Below are positions 45,885 through 60,100 of a stretch of 64,000 nt of DNA, piece after piece. The position numbers were made by a program, and so were the translations under genes. This DNA is from Calonectria ilicicola (taxonomy: Eukaryota; Ascomycota; Sordariomycetes; Hypocreales; Nectriaceae): the NCBI GenBank assembly GCA_020809705.1, contig CP085825.1, positions 3,286,001 through 3,350,000 of the forward strand, written 5' to 3'. The stretch's first letter is position 1. The number at the start of each line of letters is the position of its first letter. Below the pieces are notes generated by a model. That model was not told where the DNA came from. It was given only the letters and a program-made list of their open reading frames with translations, and did not search any database.

Positions 45885-48231
45885 ATGGTCATCCAGTCAA
45901 GAAGAGTTCCAGCGTAGGTGTTCCTGCTATATTTGAGGTGGTCTGGGTTACCAATATTTTTATCTTTAGTCAGAAGCAACCCATCATTATGGGGGAACGA
46001 TTGACAGTACCAGAACCCCGGATAATGACACCGGCATCCATGAGCAACAGCCCGACGTCAACTTCGAGTGGCCACCATAGCCTGTGTCCAGGAACGCCGA
46101 TAGTCGACAACAGATTTCCTGGTGATCCATCCATTATCACGGGGGGTTCATTGAATTACCAGCCCCATGCCAGCCCTCGAGGGGTGAAGCGAGAGCGAGA
46201 CGTTGATGCCAATGCGGATGTACAGCCTCCTCCTCGACGGATTGCTCATCCAAGAACCGATTCAATGGATGCAGAGGCGTCTGAATTTATCCAATTGGAG
46301 CTCCTCCAGGGCGGTGATCTTTTGCGAAACAGGCGAGCAATCCTCGAATCCGCACTAGAATTCATCAACCAGGTTTCTTGTCGGTCGACAGCTAGCACAT
46401 GTGAGGACGTGGTCGTCACAAATTCCACGCCTTTGCCATACTTTCCCCCAGAAACATTATTTATGTTGCTTCGAGGTGATTATAATGGATATTCCATCCA
46501 TAAAAACTCATTGACAATTGTTCTAGAGCGAAATCTCGATTCCGTATGCCCTGTAAACGTCCAGTTTCCAAACCACCTTCTTCCCAAGACTGTGGAAAGA
46601 ATGGGTACTGCCTTGGTCAACGAAACCGTCTCAGGTCAAACCAAAGTCCAATATCAAGTATGCATCTATTACAAAATTTATATCATGTTTGGAATGTGGC
46701 CAAAGCTAGAGGCTGGCGATCCACTAAAAAAACACATACGGGATTCCAAAAACAGATATCGCGATCTGTTGTTGCAGGCTATAGATAATATCAGCGTGCT
46801 GGCACCCCCGACTCTCAACCTTTGCCAAGCTTTGGTCGCTGGGGTAAGTCTAATTTTACTGCCTTCGATTTATCTTGTACTACTTGTGCATGCTAACTTC
46901 CCAAGGGCATGTTTTCTCACTTCTCAGGTGAGAGTTCCAGGGCGTGGAATCTCGTCGCGCTGGCAAGCCGTATTCTCGTAGCCCTCGGTTACCATAAATC
47001 AGAAAATGTAGTCAACCCTCCCAAGACAGAGGTCGAATATGAGATTCATGCCTGTGTATTCTGGTGCTTTACTCTTGATCGAATGCTATCGATGCACCTT
47101 GGACGGCCACCGTCGCTACCAAGTCTGGAGGTTAACAGGGCGTGGTTCTCGCACCCAGACCTCTCTCGTTCGTTGATCGTTATGGGTAATATTTTAGGAG
47201 ATTTTGGGTGCATTCAAGACATGGTCTTGAATTGGCGAGAGGCACATATGAAGTCAAATGATCGTGACGGCACCGACGCAAAGAATGCCGTCGCAGCCAT
47301 TCAGCAGCGGATGACTCCAATATATGCTCAACTCAGCCAAGTTGGTCTCTCCATGTGTTGCCCCTGCTTCTCACCACTAATAACATTCACTTTCAAAGGT
47401 CCGACGAAACATCCCAAATGGCGAAAAATCACATACATACTACATGTGGCGTTCGATCGAGTTCGCCTATTACTCTCTAGATACCGCAGTCCTCAGGCTG
47501 AGCCCCGACGTCGCCTCCGACCCAGGGACGCGACAAAACTGCCTAACATCTGCTCGTTTGGCTCTTCTCGCACTGTCAGAAGTACAAGATTGGGAACTGT
47601 GCAGTCAGAATCAAGTTACTGATGAAGATTATCCGCTTTTTCTTGCTACGTAAGCTAAGTGTTGTTCTGCATGTGCAGTAATTTCTAATCAGAATTCAGG
47701 ACTATCCATGCATACCCTTTATGTCCTTTCTTTGTTCTATTCTGCAACGTCGTCAGCACATCATCTGTTGAAGATTTCATGTTATTGCAGAGAGTTAACC
47801 ATGGGCTTGCCAGTAGTAAAGCAGTAGCGCGGTTGCATAACCTCTTCTCCAAATTAGTTGACCTGTGTCGTCCTCTGTTCCCTTCACCAAAAACAGCATC
47901 TCCTCCACAATCAATACCAAGCATTCAACAACCTCACTTTACACAACCCGGTGGCTCTGCTGCTATTCCTAACTCCGGGATATCCTTCTCTTTGAATGAT
48001 ATTCCCCTTGGGCAGACTAAGACGAATCCGCAGCGGTACTCTCTGGGCTCATACAGTGGCCATATCAACAGCGCTGTCAACACCCCCCGAACAGCAACAC
48101 AGCTGTCTGGTTTTAATGTGGACACTTCATCTTTGTGGGCAGAGGATACAATGATAGGACTTTTTAATTATGAGCCAAGTTTGAGCTGGCTTCATGGAGC
48201 ATCTGTGTCTATGGGAGGTGATCAGTGCTAG
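45885..48231 (+). CDS. Fungal-specific transcription-factor-domain protein, zinc cluster not seen
   Basis: Five exons, 45885-45913, 45970-46843, 46906-47340, 47399-47649 and 47700-48231, give 706 residues. If the first small exon is wrong, translation starts at 45989 in the same frame. After a disordered N-terminus rich in Ser, Thr and Pro comes the fungal transcription factor domain, seen as FSGESSRAWNLVALASRILV, YEIHACVFWCFTLDRMLSMH and LGRPPSLPSLEV, followed by a helical part and a disordered tail. This is the middle homology region of Zn2Cys6 regulators. I find no Cys-x2-Cys-x6-Cys pattern in or just upstream of the gene. It may be a partner-dependent regulator, or an upstream exon with the cluster may be lost or unseen. 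Splice phases sum to a whole frame. Confidence 0.82.
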
Positions 48232-51160
48232 ATGGGGTTGCTGCAGAGCTGGAAACTACAGTTGCTACACATAAATATAATGTGTACTCTACATTAATTT
48301 GGGTGCGATTTTACGTCGGGTTACCATGAATCGTTGGAACATAGTCCCACTAGAAACCCAAGTCTACACCTCGGCTTGACTGCCGACTTGAGGAACAAAG
48401 CCAGCCCAGCAAGGCAGTTCTAAATACCAAATAGACTATTCTTCCCTCGGCAGTTACTTCCCGACCGGTGATGTTACAGTACACACCTCCCAAGGGGAAG
48501 ACCAAGGCCCACAAGCTTATTGTAAACATAACCGTCCCTTGCACGCGTACCCTAGAGAGACTTATGTGAGTAGTCAACGCGAAGGTAGCAAGAGGTCAGG
48601 TCTTGGCAGTCACCAAGCCCCCGAAGGGCAGGTAGTAGAGAGTATACCATGCATCCTAGAATCAGCCAGTGGGTTGGTCGCGACCAGAGAGGCCAGATAC
48701 TCCGGCCTCGACCCTCTGGCTGCTACTCTTTGAAACATCAACCACCAGATAGGGATTACAATAACAATCAATAGGCTCTGTCTCGTCGCTGATTAGCAGC
48801 GAATTCACGGTTCCGGGTAAGGTTGTGGACGCAGGGGGGAGGCTAGGCGAGCATGGCAGCGGCACAGATGCTTACTGTCACATGCGGTTGAAAGCAATCG
48901 TGCCAGATGCGCTTACATTTCGAGCCGTCAGAACAACATTGGCGACTCAAATAGACAAATTTGGCCAATGTGCATGATGACAGGCATGGAGAGAGAGGAG
49001 AAGGCTGCATCACGAGGCCAAACAAATGTACATGACGCATATGTCAATAACAAGCATGAAACAACACCTCCTCATCACGCAGACCGAGACCAGTCCCCCT
49101 CATTGGAGCCACGACAGCGCTCCCCCAGCGCATGAACGACGCCAATCACTGGGTCGATCAGAGGCCCGATTTGGCCGTCTCTTGGGGCCGCAATCCCTGC
49201 TGGCTCTTGACCAGAGAGGAAGCTGGCCGCAAACCGGTCCAAGCTGAAGAGCTGCACAAAACCTTGGGGATTCGACGGTATTGGTCGCCCAACCCTGGCC
49301 GGCCAGTCCGAGGCCATCGCGCTGAAAGGTTGTTGGTATCGCCCTGTTGGTTCACAGCCCTCTCTCACCCTCCGTCTTCTACTTGATCCTTGTCGCCTTG
49401 ACGGCGGGAGCCAATGCATTCCCGTCTACGGAGGGGTGGTGTGTGGATGCAACCCGCGGCACACGGCGGAGAGCATAACACAACACACAGCACGACGAAA
49501 CAATAATCAACACCAGAGAAACATGGACGATATCAGGTGGGGACCGGACGGCAGCCGACGCTCTGTTGGACGGAATACTGGCACCCGTCATTTCAAGACG
49601 CCGCGGGCCGGGGTGGTGCCCGAGCCGTCTGGTCGTCTCGCTTGCCCTGGACGTCCGGAGCGAATTGCTTTCTTTTTCAACGCTGCGCCGTATTACAAAG
49701 GGATGCTTGCCCGGTGCTATTTCCCCTGGGCGGGAATATCCTCAATAGGGGGGGAAGGTAGCTGTCTGTCGCGGTAGGGCGGTTGTGTGTTACGTCGCAC
49801 TACCAAACCAGACTTGGTCGTTACGCGCGCGGGGTGGACAGGACTGGCAAGGTCTACCAGGTTTTGAATCGCAAATCGGCCAACAAACATTGCGTTTTTG
49901 TCCTTTTTCGTTTTTGAGGCCAGGTTCGCTGAAACCTCTCCCAGCCCAGCCCAGCCCTATCAAAGCGTCCAACACCGCCAGGGGCGGCTACCACGCAGGC
50001 TTTCGCTGCGAGAGGAACCAGGGGTGCCACTGTGCGCAGCCAGGGTGAGCGAGATTGAAGTGTGCGGCATCTGCAGCCACTCTAGATAATTACGATGTTC
50101 CCACGAATGCTTAAAACGTCCATGCTACGAGGCTTCCCTGCGAAAAAGCAAGACGAAGCACCGCAAAATGCCCCTGCTCATGATACCTGGCTCCAAGACA
50201 TGATGACTCTTTGACCCTCTTGGCATATTCGCAGGGATAGAGGGGCCGAACGGCGTTTCTTCAACGACTCCACGCAAATCTCAAAAACGCGGGTGGTGTA
50301 GTACTACGTTTGCGACGGAATGAATCGCCTCACTCAACAGCTTGCTAATCGCGGATGGGCAGTTGAGGCTGTTGGGACGTACAGGGGATTACTGAGAGCG
50401 GATTGGAAGCACCGTACCCTCCCCCCACGTATCAGTTTCAGCTCTCACAAAGATGTTTCTTGCGTGTCAGTTGTAATTGGAAGTGTGGTACCGCGCAATT
50501 GGCCGCGAGTACTGAGCTCCCTTCTCTTGTTGCGCTAACTTCCACGCCTCCAATACCAACACGTAGGATGCACACCCACTTCATCAAGCAATAACATCAT
50601 TATCATGTCCCAAGGATGTCGGGGTTAATGGATCTGTTGGGTCCAGCAAAAGCAAGGTTTAGGCCGACCATGTCGAACATGGCGCTTTAGATCAATAGGG
50701 ATTGGTAACTTTAAGCCCCGAACAGAGAATTCAGCCGACAGTGATCGGATCACCATTGATCTCCCTTGGAGGTGCGCGGGATAATTGTTTTTGTTGTTTT
50801 GTTGATAAGTATCGTTCAACTAAGTTAGGCGAGGTGTCGAGATCCGGTTTGACGTGCAGATATGGCCAAATGGACGGCCGAACTACTGCAGCACCGGCGT
50901 ACAGCCAGTAAAAAGTGGACTTTCGTCTCGGCCACTGATCAATCGTGTCAAAGTAAATAAAATGATCCCAGCATACTGGACCACGATGGTGTCAGCGAGC
51001 TGCTTTACGCGTGTCAGACGCGTTGATTACTTCATTAGTGCGTGGATTAGAGTAAATAATAATCCCACAATGTCTAGGCTCATGTGGCTTGAGACTACTG
51101 GCGACGGATTATTGGGTGAGGCTCGATGAGGGCTGAAGCCCGTGGTGGTCGTGCGCATTG

Positions 51161-51196
51161 ATTAACACGCCCATTAACACGCTCATATACACGCTC
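51161..51196. repeat. 12-bp imperfect tandem repeat, three units
   Basis: Units ATTAACACGCCC, ATTAACACGCTC and ATATACACGCTC follow each other directly; a decayed fourth (ATTTACATCAAT) may follow. Each holds ACACGCYC. Confidence 0.7.
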
Positions 51197-54100
51197 ATTT
51201 ACATCAATCAAGAAGTGCCAATTAAACTTGTCAAAGTTTTTTCTCGCAGCTATTTTGAGAGAGATGAAGTGGAGGACATGGTGATACGCAGGTGCCGCGA
51301 CGTGACACGCGAAACAGGGACAGAATGGACCTGCTCGTTTTGGCTGTAGATCTCCGGCGAAGAATCGGAGCTAGGCGTAGAAGCTGCCTTAATTCCAAAC
51401 GAGAGCGACGCTAGTTAAGTGCTGCACGTCACGATCAAGCCGTCGGCCCAGTGATGACGGGCAATGGGGAAACGCCAATGCCAATGGATCCAAGTAGGAG
51501 GCATTGGCAATGCCCCAATGCGAGCTGGACCGTCTCACGGCTCGTACGGAGCCCGCATATTGGGGTGACTGGCAGTGTCGGAGCTGTTGCTTTTCTCTAG
51601 GTTTCAGCCGACACGAGTTTCTCTCCGGAGCTCTAGTCGCTTTCCCGGTTTGGTTTCTAATGCTTCGCGAAACCCCACACTTGATCCTGGCGGGCTGGCT
51701 CTGTGTGTGATGAACCGGGAGACTAGCACGTATGACCGCCGCACGAGCCGGGCTCTAAACCAGGGGCCCAGTCGAGGCTTTGCGAGAGGCCTCGATGGCA
51801 AAACGCCGTCATCCGCCAGTCATTGTTGACAAAAGAGGGGAAGGCGAGTGGGGAGCATTGCTCGTCCGGGAATTGTTTACGGGAGCTCCAGCTGGACAGG
51901 TCATCTCTCGAAGCGCCAAAAAAAGCTATCCAGTTACAATGCTCATTGAAGGTGCGGGGATGGTGGATGGAGCGGGCCTGGCCTTCTAGCGAGTAGACTA
52001 GTGTCTGAGACGGATCCGGTGCTGCCTAGCTTGTGCCGCAAATGGCCACCATCTGGAAAAAGCAAACAAGGCTGAGTGAGGTGAGGTGAGCTGTAGCTGT
52101 AGGTCAACCCGCTAAGGTATGGCACAGTCGCTCGCGCAAGGAAACGCCCTGTTTCTTGGGCTCAAATGCACGCCAGTCCAAGTCTCAGAGGCCTGCCGTC
52201 GGGTTTTCTAGCATGCGATTGCAAAGCCAGTCCGGGGAGCGATGTGCAGTGTGTGGGCCCTCAGTCTATGTGCGATAGGAAATCGAGATCGTCCAGCACG
52301 GCCAGAAGCCCAATGAGGCACTGGAGCTTGTGGTAATGTTGCGATGGGGAGTTTCAGCGTCTGCTTGCACGTCCATCAAAAGTGCGCACTATATTCGCAA
52401 CCACCGTATCTCACCAGTGCGAACCCAAAATGTCAATTGGCAGCCGAGAACGTGTTTGAGCGCAACCAGGATGAATCCGGGAGACAAGCAGATCCACTGG
52501 CGGGAACATGTTCGTGTCAAGAATCAAGATGCCAGAGCTGCTTCCTGGTTGGGTAATCGGCAATATCCAGTCTCATAGCTTCTTTGCTCGGGTAGAGCTC
52601 TCTTTGTGACAAGGCCTCCAAGATGGATCTCCACCCAGCCCCTCCTCAGCCTGTGATAGGGTAGACCACAGCAGTCAGAGGCCAGGGGTTCGTCTCGCCA
52701 AACAACCAACGACGGCGGCCCCGCGCACTGGAGAACCGATGCGGGTGCATGTCGCCATCCAACCAAGCCAAATTTAGTCTCATTCTTCGAGGTCCCTGGA
52801 CCATGGTGGAAGCGGATATTCGTCAGCATTTGCTTGATGTAGCATGTCGCGTCCGGCGCCCTAGCCATACAATGAAGCGTTTCCGGGTGCCTCTTGTGTC
52901 TCTATACTCGTTGGTTCCGATGACAAAAACTCCGCCACTTCGTGGCGAACCAACTACTGCCCCAGTGGCAATAGGCGCCTAACTTACCTCATAGGTGAGA
53001 CAAACCAAGACCACGAGACATGAAAGCATGACTTCACAAGGAGACTGGGCCTGTCAATCACCAGGTGGCGCGGCCACATCCCCCTGTAAGAGCATCCTGC
53101 GTTTGACAGTCCCAGGTGAAAGTACCACTCGGTACGGCATCCGGGTGTCTTGTAGCGCCGGGTGACAGGCAAACAGCTCGCCATGTGAGATGTAGAAATC
53201 AGCCCGAAGCGTAATCACGACCTCGGTTTCTCGGCCAATCTGGTTGATACGTCGGACATTGAAACAATGTGCTCGTGAAAACTATCACCTAGGATCTGGG
53301 CCATAGGCGGAAGTTGGCCGGTCGGCCGCGGGAATGCACACGCGCGATCCAGATGTGGTTGAAGGGATGTTGTGTCACTTTTGTGGCTGCTTGTTGGGGC
53401 GTAGGCATGACGGTTTCGAAGCGATGAGGTGACGAGTGTCGGGGGGGACGTTGCGCAGCGACAGTCCGAGCACGGCATCGTTGTATGTTTTTGGATGGAG
53501 AAACATCGATACAGGGTGGGAATCGTTGTGTCGAGAATCTATACGATTCTATTTGCACAGTAAGTAAATATCTAACGGGCCATGTTTCTAAAACAAATAT
53601 GTAGTAGACGCAATTGGCGCTGTGTTTAAGGGGAGATCAATTGGAAGCTTGTCAATATTGCATTGTTTCCGAAAAAGAATGTTCCGAGCATCCAAGAGAT
53701 AGATGAATATCTTCGGTGCCGGATAGATTCAGCCTATGAGAAGACAACGGAACGATGTCAAGGTTCATAGACGGGAATATGCTTGAAACTTGAGATACGC
53801 CAAACCCGCTGTCATCCCATTTGAATCCCAATCTCAATGTCATAGCAGTGAGGGGTATCCAAAGAGGGGGTTTGAGGATGAGGGCATCACAAGATCACAT
53901 AGAACACAACTGTGGTCGAACTCGGGCGATCTTTGCCACTGACCGCCTTGGCAAGGTTTCGAGCACTTCTGGGGTGACTCCCGAAGCCGGATGCACGGAG
54001 TCGTGATGTAGACAATCACCCTGTTGCCAAGCCGGAATGTGACTGGACATGACGGCGACGATTATCAAGAATAGGCGCTCATGCCGAGGTCTAAGCGTTG

Positions 54101-57100
54101 TCATCGGAAGGGGTTTACGAAGAAACGCGTCGCCCTGGTGAAGGGGAGGGAAAAAGAAAGAATAAAAGCCACAAATCGCGTGGATGAGGGGAAAAGAAAA
54201 TTTTTCGTGTCATTGGCAGGACGAAGAAAAAAAAATTCTAAAGGCGGTATCTCCTCTTTCTGCAACTGCTGTGATGGGGTCGATGAACCTTTGTCGTGCA
54301 GTGAGTGGGCTTTTTCCCCTTGCACTTCGGTTGTACCTAAGGGCTCCGGTGGTAATGGGTCCTATGGGTTTTAGACGTCACTCGAGCGTGCCAAGTGGAT
54401 GGGGAAAGGAAATGGGGCTTTTCTCGTCGGTGTGAATTTTTTCCCTCTGGGTTTTCAGCCAAGCAATCGGAGGAGACGACGAAGTCCGCATTGCATTAGC
54501 ATAACCAATGCCTGTGATAAATGGACAAGTTGAGCATCCGAAACCCGCACAGTTGCCCTGCACAAGATCAATTTCAGTGCCGCGTAAAAGGTTGAATAAG
54601 AGGCGCTGTGGCGGGTAGCGTGGCGTGTAGAGTTGGTACCAGTCCCATGTAGGGCGGCGATAAGACGTTACAGGCTCGTTTCCCGCGTTGTGGCTCCCAT
54701 ACATGCCGCGCGATCCCCACTTTATGAACTTTATGGAAGAGTTCTCGAACATGCCGCGCTTAGCGTTGTCTTGGTGGGGTATATGTGGCACGTGCACCCG
54801 CGTCAGTTTTGTGCATCGAGCCGCAACCTGGGTCGGGGACGAGGAGGTCCCGACAAGTACCGCTCCACTAAATGACGGCGTCTCGCCTTCAAGGAGGGGG
54901 GTTGAACCATCGTCGCGGACCGGCTGCGGGAACAAATCCACTTTCTGAGCCACCTGGGTGGTGACATCTCAAGTCTTGCACATACGTAGGTCACGGACAG
55001 TGAAAGGTTGGGGGCGGAGGAGGCGGGCTTTGGCGGTCTCGGCGAATGTGGAGGACGACCGGAGACCAACGACAGCAGTCTTTTTGATAATTCAAGAGGG
55101 GCGTCCGCGCTCGTCTCGGGCCATGTGGTTTTCGTCACCGGCGCCGGGCCAGGATTGCCCTTTGATACCACGCCGCCTGCCCCGAAGCAGCTTAATTAGG
55201 TGCTCGTCTGCCTGGTCCCTGCACACAGCAGGCAGGCCAAGGCAACCGGAAGGAAAATCTCTTGGTAATGAGGCCCGCCTCGGGTGGGAAGAGAAAAAAA
55301 TGCATCCGCGATGGCGTCGTTGAAGAGGAAACGGGCGGAGTGTCCTGCAGAGCAGCAGTGAGGGCTATGCAGACTGACCCAGCAACTCCATAGAAACCAG
55401 CCTCATCTGCATTGAAAGTTTTTGCCTCCCCCTCACACTTGACCCGACAGAGAGTTGCCTTCACGCGACTTGCATCAACCCCATGTACGCGAGCGTGCAG
55501 CGATGTGCAAGCCATCTTTAAAGTGGTGTCGCGTGTCCCTGCGGCCGTGGGTGTGAGGCGTGCTTACCGCCAGACTCAGGGCACGTTCTTAGTCAATGGG
55601 GTTGGGAATGGGGACAGGAACGGGGCGTGAGAGGTTAGGCTTCGGCGCAGCAGGTGCCGGCGGAGAGGGAGGCTGTATGGTACCAACTTGTACAAGCGAA
55701 TCGGCGCCCGGAGTGATGATGCACGCCCAGAAGAAAGAAAAAAACCGGGTGAGCCGGGGTCACCAGGTAAGAAGTGCAATCAATGACCGAAACCCAAGGA
55801 TCCTACTCGGAGATACAGCAGAATTGTCTCATTATCGGGATATCACAGCATCGATTCAGAGATTGAAAATAAAAAGCAAGGCCCCAAATGCAACCCAACT
55901 ATAATTACTTTTACCAAGGTTGAATCAGGGACTACGTCTGAGAGCCATGTCTTTGCAAAAGCCAACTTGGTCTTATTATAGTGCTTGCACATCCCTACCA
56001 GCTAAAGCGACGGCAGGGGGAAAGTCATGGCTGGCAATTCAACTGCAAGTGGGATGCAGACATGCCACTCACTGGCTGGAATCCTGGCATGTCTTGCGGC
56101 GACTCTACCCGCGCTGCCAAGGTTTAATCGTCACAGATTGGCCAGGAAAAAGGAAAAAGGGGACGACTTGGCTGACAGCCCCAACTTGGTACGCAGTGAC
56201 ATGCAACGCGGAACACGCACGGGAGACAGAAACACCGTCTTTTTCGGCGTATAACGCGCCACCGCGGTTCGTCTCGGCGAAAGGGTCTTGTCCACCACTT
56301 CTTTCGTTTCTTTTTGACAGATCAGAACTTGCTGCTCCGTCAACGTAGGAGGCGCCGGGCAAAAAGAGGGTCTAGATGTCTACATAGTTTCTCCACCGGG
56401 TCCTTCTAACCAAACTACCATGCTCAGGCAGTCTTTAACTCTGCGGCCTTCTCGTACTTGAGCGGGTTGTTAACTTATTTGAAGGCTGGATGGAACCTGA
56501 GGACGATTGCGGGGCAGGACTAGCAGGGCTTTAAGTGGTTACAGTGGAGGGCGCCTAGCACCTCCTTTGTGCCTAGCGCTCCAGTGCTGAGTGTGCAGCC
56601 CACAGCGCAATGCCCGACACCCCACCAATCAGCTTCTTACGTCACGCAGTCTTGCATGTCCCCGATGTGAGGGATGAGGCAACCTGCAGTTGACTGCCTA
56701 TTCGTATCAAATCTGAGTGAGAGAATAAAAAGTCGGAGTTTGATGTTTGCATCCGGCAGGCCGGCACAGGCACAATGAATCACCATGTAGCGGCATTGTA
56801 CTTGTACTATCCCGCGGATGCCCTTGCGAGTGGGGTCGAAACCCGTTGCCCTCTGAGCATTGACGCAACAACGCCTCGCCGCCACGTCTAGCTGGGTTGC
56901 CGGGTTCGGTTTTTCTTTGGCTTTCTCGACCACGGCCCGGCCAGTGCAGTTTTACGAGAGCACAAGCAGTGGATGATGGATGGTACGACGCGGCAGGCCG
57001 ACACAATAGGGCCAGGTCGCCAGGCCAGGCCAGGGTCTATTCATCGGGTCTGGAGGGCTTTCGGGATGGGCCACGGTTGCTGACGTCTTGTCTGGTACCA

Positions 57101-60100
57101 GGCCGCTCTTTGGGACTCAGTGGTCCATGCAGTCCCGTAAGGAACGTGGCTTGGGTCATGATTTAGGCCGCTCGGCACCAAGGAGGCGGGTTTGCGATGC
57201 ATGTCTCTGACCTAGCCCCCGGCCTGGGATGTGTCGCAGTTGGTCGGCGGGGAGTCGCCGAGCACAACTCTGTGAGGCAGTGGCTTGCGAAAGTCGAGCC
57301 CACAAGTCCGTAGCAGTAGACACGACGACGGTGGTTGTCGTAGGAGAGAGTCCGGGGTTGAGATCCGTGGGAGATATTTGTCTTCCTTGTTCCCTGTAGC
57401 CCGCGTGGTTTATTGGCTGGCACGCCGCCAGTGCTCCGGTTCCCGCGAGACAGACAGCAACCGAGAGCGACTCTGGCTAATTCTCCTAGAGCGGATGTTT
57501 GAGGTGAACCGGACTTGGTGCCAGTGTACATGGTGATTGACAGAGCCATTGAACTTGATCGTCCGAGCATGCAACCACAGTGGCACCCAGCTCGCTCCAA
57601 ACTCACAAACTAGACCATGTTGGACAGGCTGGGCTCTGCCGACTTGCCTGGTGGCGCAACAAACGTTGGCCCATTCTTTAACCCAGATTGGACAAGCCAG
57701 CCGCAAAGAGTCTTTTTTGGCAGCGTCAGCTAGGTGAGCCATGCTGAGCCGAAAAACCCAGACCAGCACCACGACGCAATGCAAATACGGGGCCTGCAAC
57801 GGCGCTCGATTGGCGAAGGGCGGAGAGTGGGAAGGAAAATTTCTTTACTTTTTTGGTATGAGGAGTATCTGCAGGGCAACCTGATAACAAGTACACATCA
57901 CTTTTGATATATCCAAAGATGGTACCAAACAGTTGGGCAGTGCCCACGTATGCGGAACAACCCTGATTCAAAGATCGGTATCTTGCACTCAGTACACTCC
58001 AGTGCCAGGATCCCGGCTCTGGTTCCTGGGGCTACCCCTCACTGGCTGCAGCAGGTGGTTGTCTGTGAGAAAATAGGTTGTGACCAGAAAAAAAAGCCAG
58101 CATCGACAGTGGGATCGACAAACTCCGTTAATTCCAGCGCGGCGCCCACAGTGGAATATCACTGATGATATTTCGCGGCGAGGGCCACCCCTCGTTCCAT
58201 AATTTCAATCACCATCGGAGTTATGTGCCCGATGATGTAGTTTCAATTTCCAATGCAATCCTCGATGTGGATCGTAGCCTCCAACAGAATGTAGATCTAG
58301 ATGACGCTTTTGCCTCGTGTCCCGACTTTTTTTTTGTCGACAGGGGAGATGGTGCCGGCCGCTAACTTAGCCTGGCCCTTTCACTCCATCCGGTGGGTTT
58401 GGAGGCGTCCTCGTTTGTCCAGCCACCCTCCTCCACAACCTAACATGGGCCTACAATGTGCTGACCCGAGTCTCAAGTCGCGGGTTCGCGTCACCTCATT
58501 GGATGCCAGAACTACGACGCCAGAACGCGCGCGTTGAAAGGCACGAGATGCCAACCCAAGACGCGAATGCGAGGGGGGCGTGTGTTTGACGGGGCACTAA
58601 ATAACGTGGTCGTTTGCTCCGCGACTGACAGAAGCTTTTTGGCCGCGGCAGTGATGGTTGGCTAAGGTTTTTTCTTTCTTTGTCCTTTGGGGCTTGATTG
58701 CCTCACACGTCAATGAAATGAAGAGTGCTTTTTTTATAAAAAGATTTCCCTTGCTTAACGGAACCGCGGACCAGGGTCCGAAGCGCGAGCTAACGGCGGC
58801 TGGGGTTCGGGGTCTGCGCCGATGACACGGATGAGTTGAGATCTTGTTTCGCGGCCGATGGATCGGTGTCGGTCTCACATGATACTTCTACCTTACATTA
58901 CAAGGTTGGGTTGTTGGTGGTTTGGAGTTGTCACGAAAGTTACAAGACAAGGACTCAACGCCCAAGAGTTCAGGTGGTCCCTGGATCAAGGGGTTACCAT
59001 GTCAATTGGCGCATATGAGGCGTCGACAAGCCCTGGATCGCCATTTCCGAAGTCCCCATCTAGAAGACATCGGCGGAGCAACTACGCATTGGCAGTGAAT
59101 AAAAGAGTTTAATGGCAATTATATGTATGTCCTGCATAGCTATCACCAATGCTGCGTCATTGACTACACAAAACCCTTGTGCTTATGCCATCAGTGCAGG
59201 CTGGTGTCCTGTGCGCGGGGACGGCGAGCCTGAGTTCGCAGAGTGGGGGTGGCCTTCTCTGGTTTTCCCCCTCTTCCCTTGCAGCAGTAAAAAGCAAGCG
59301 GCTTGACAAGCGGCGGCATGGGATGGAAATGAGCATTGGGAGGTTTCAAGCGGGCGATATTAGGGACGACGCTGTCTGAGGCGACGCACGGGGGCTGACT
59401 ACGAGTTGAGGCCGCAACTCTCTTTTTTTTTCATCTCTGATTCTGAGACCCAAGCCCTGGAAGGCACGCTTTTACGGACACTGGACCCATGAGTCCCAGG
59501 ATCCAAACGGACGGCAAGAGGGGCCTGTTGGTGATACCGACATGAGATGCAGCAGTGCTAATTACAAGGTGCTGGGGACATCAGCCTCAACAATAGCGTC
59601 GGTGTGCGGGCACGGAACACGGGGTCCATTCCAGTACGGGAGCAGCAACTGGTAATAGCGGGCATGGCAAATAGGCGATGTCGCGTAGACTGGGACAAAG
59701 AGCCCTGCTGCTGTCGCGGCATGGAATAGGGCGTCTCGTTTTGGAGTACGTACAGGCGAGGCGGATGGTGTTGGTCCCTAATACCCAGCGTCACACCTCC
59801 TTTTAGTAGCACGGATTATACCCGCGACACAGCGGCCACAAGTGGGCCAGACTCAGAGTAGTAGCCATGTAAAGGAAAAGAAAATTTTAGGTGGAAACGA
59901 AGATCGCCGATGGGTTTGAACATGAGCAGCGTATGCCTGGCATGCACAGCAATAGCTTCAGGCGAGGGAGCGAGATGGGGTACTCGTGTACGGAGTAGGC
60001 GCACTCTTCACCAGCCAGGGGTTCTCTCGGAAAGCTGCAGCGAGGTTGTCCCGGAAGCACTGACAGCTCATCATCACCACGAGTAACCAGCGGAGAAAAT

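Noticed and set aside
51470..51520. Inverted CCAATGCC/GGCATTGG repeat as an element end
   Set aside because: Only an 8-bp match with no target duplication or element between the arms.
54378..54953. 191-codon minus-strand frame
   Set aside because: No domain, low-complexity neighbours and no splice-linked continuation.
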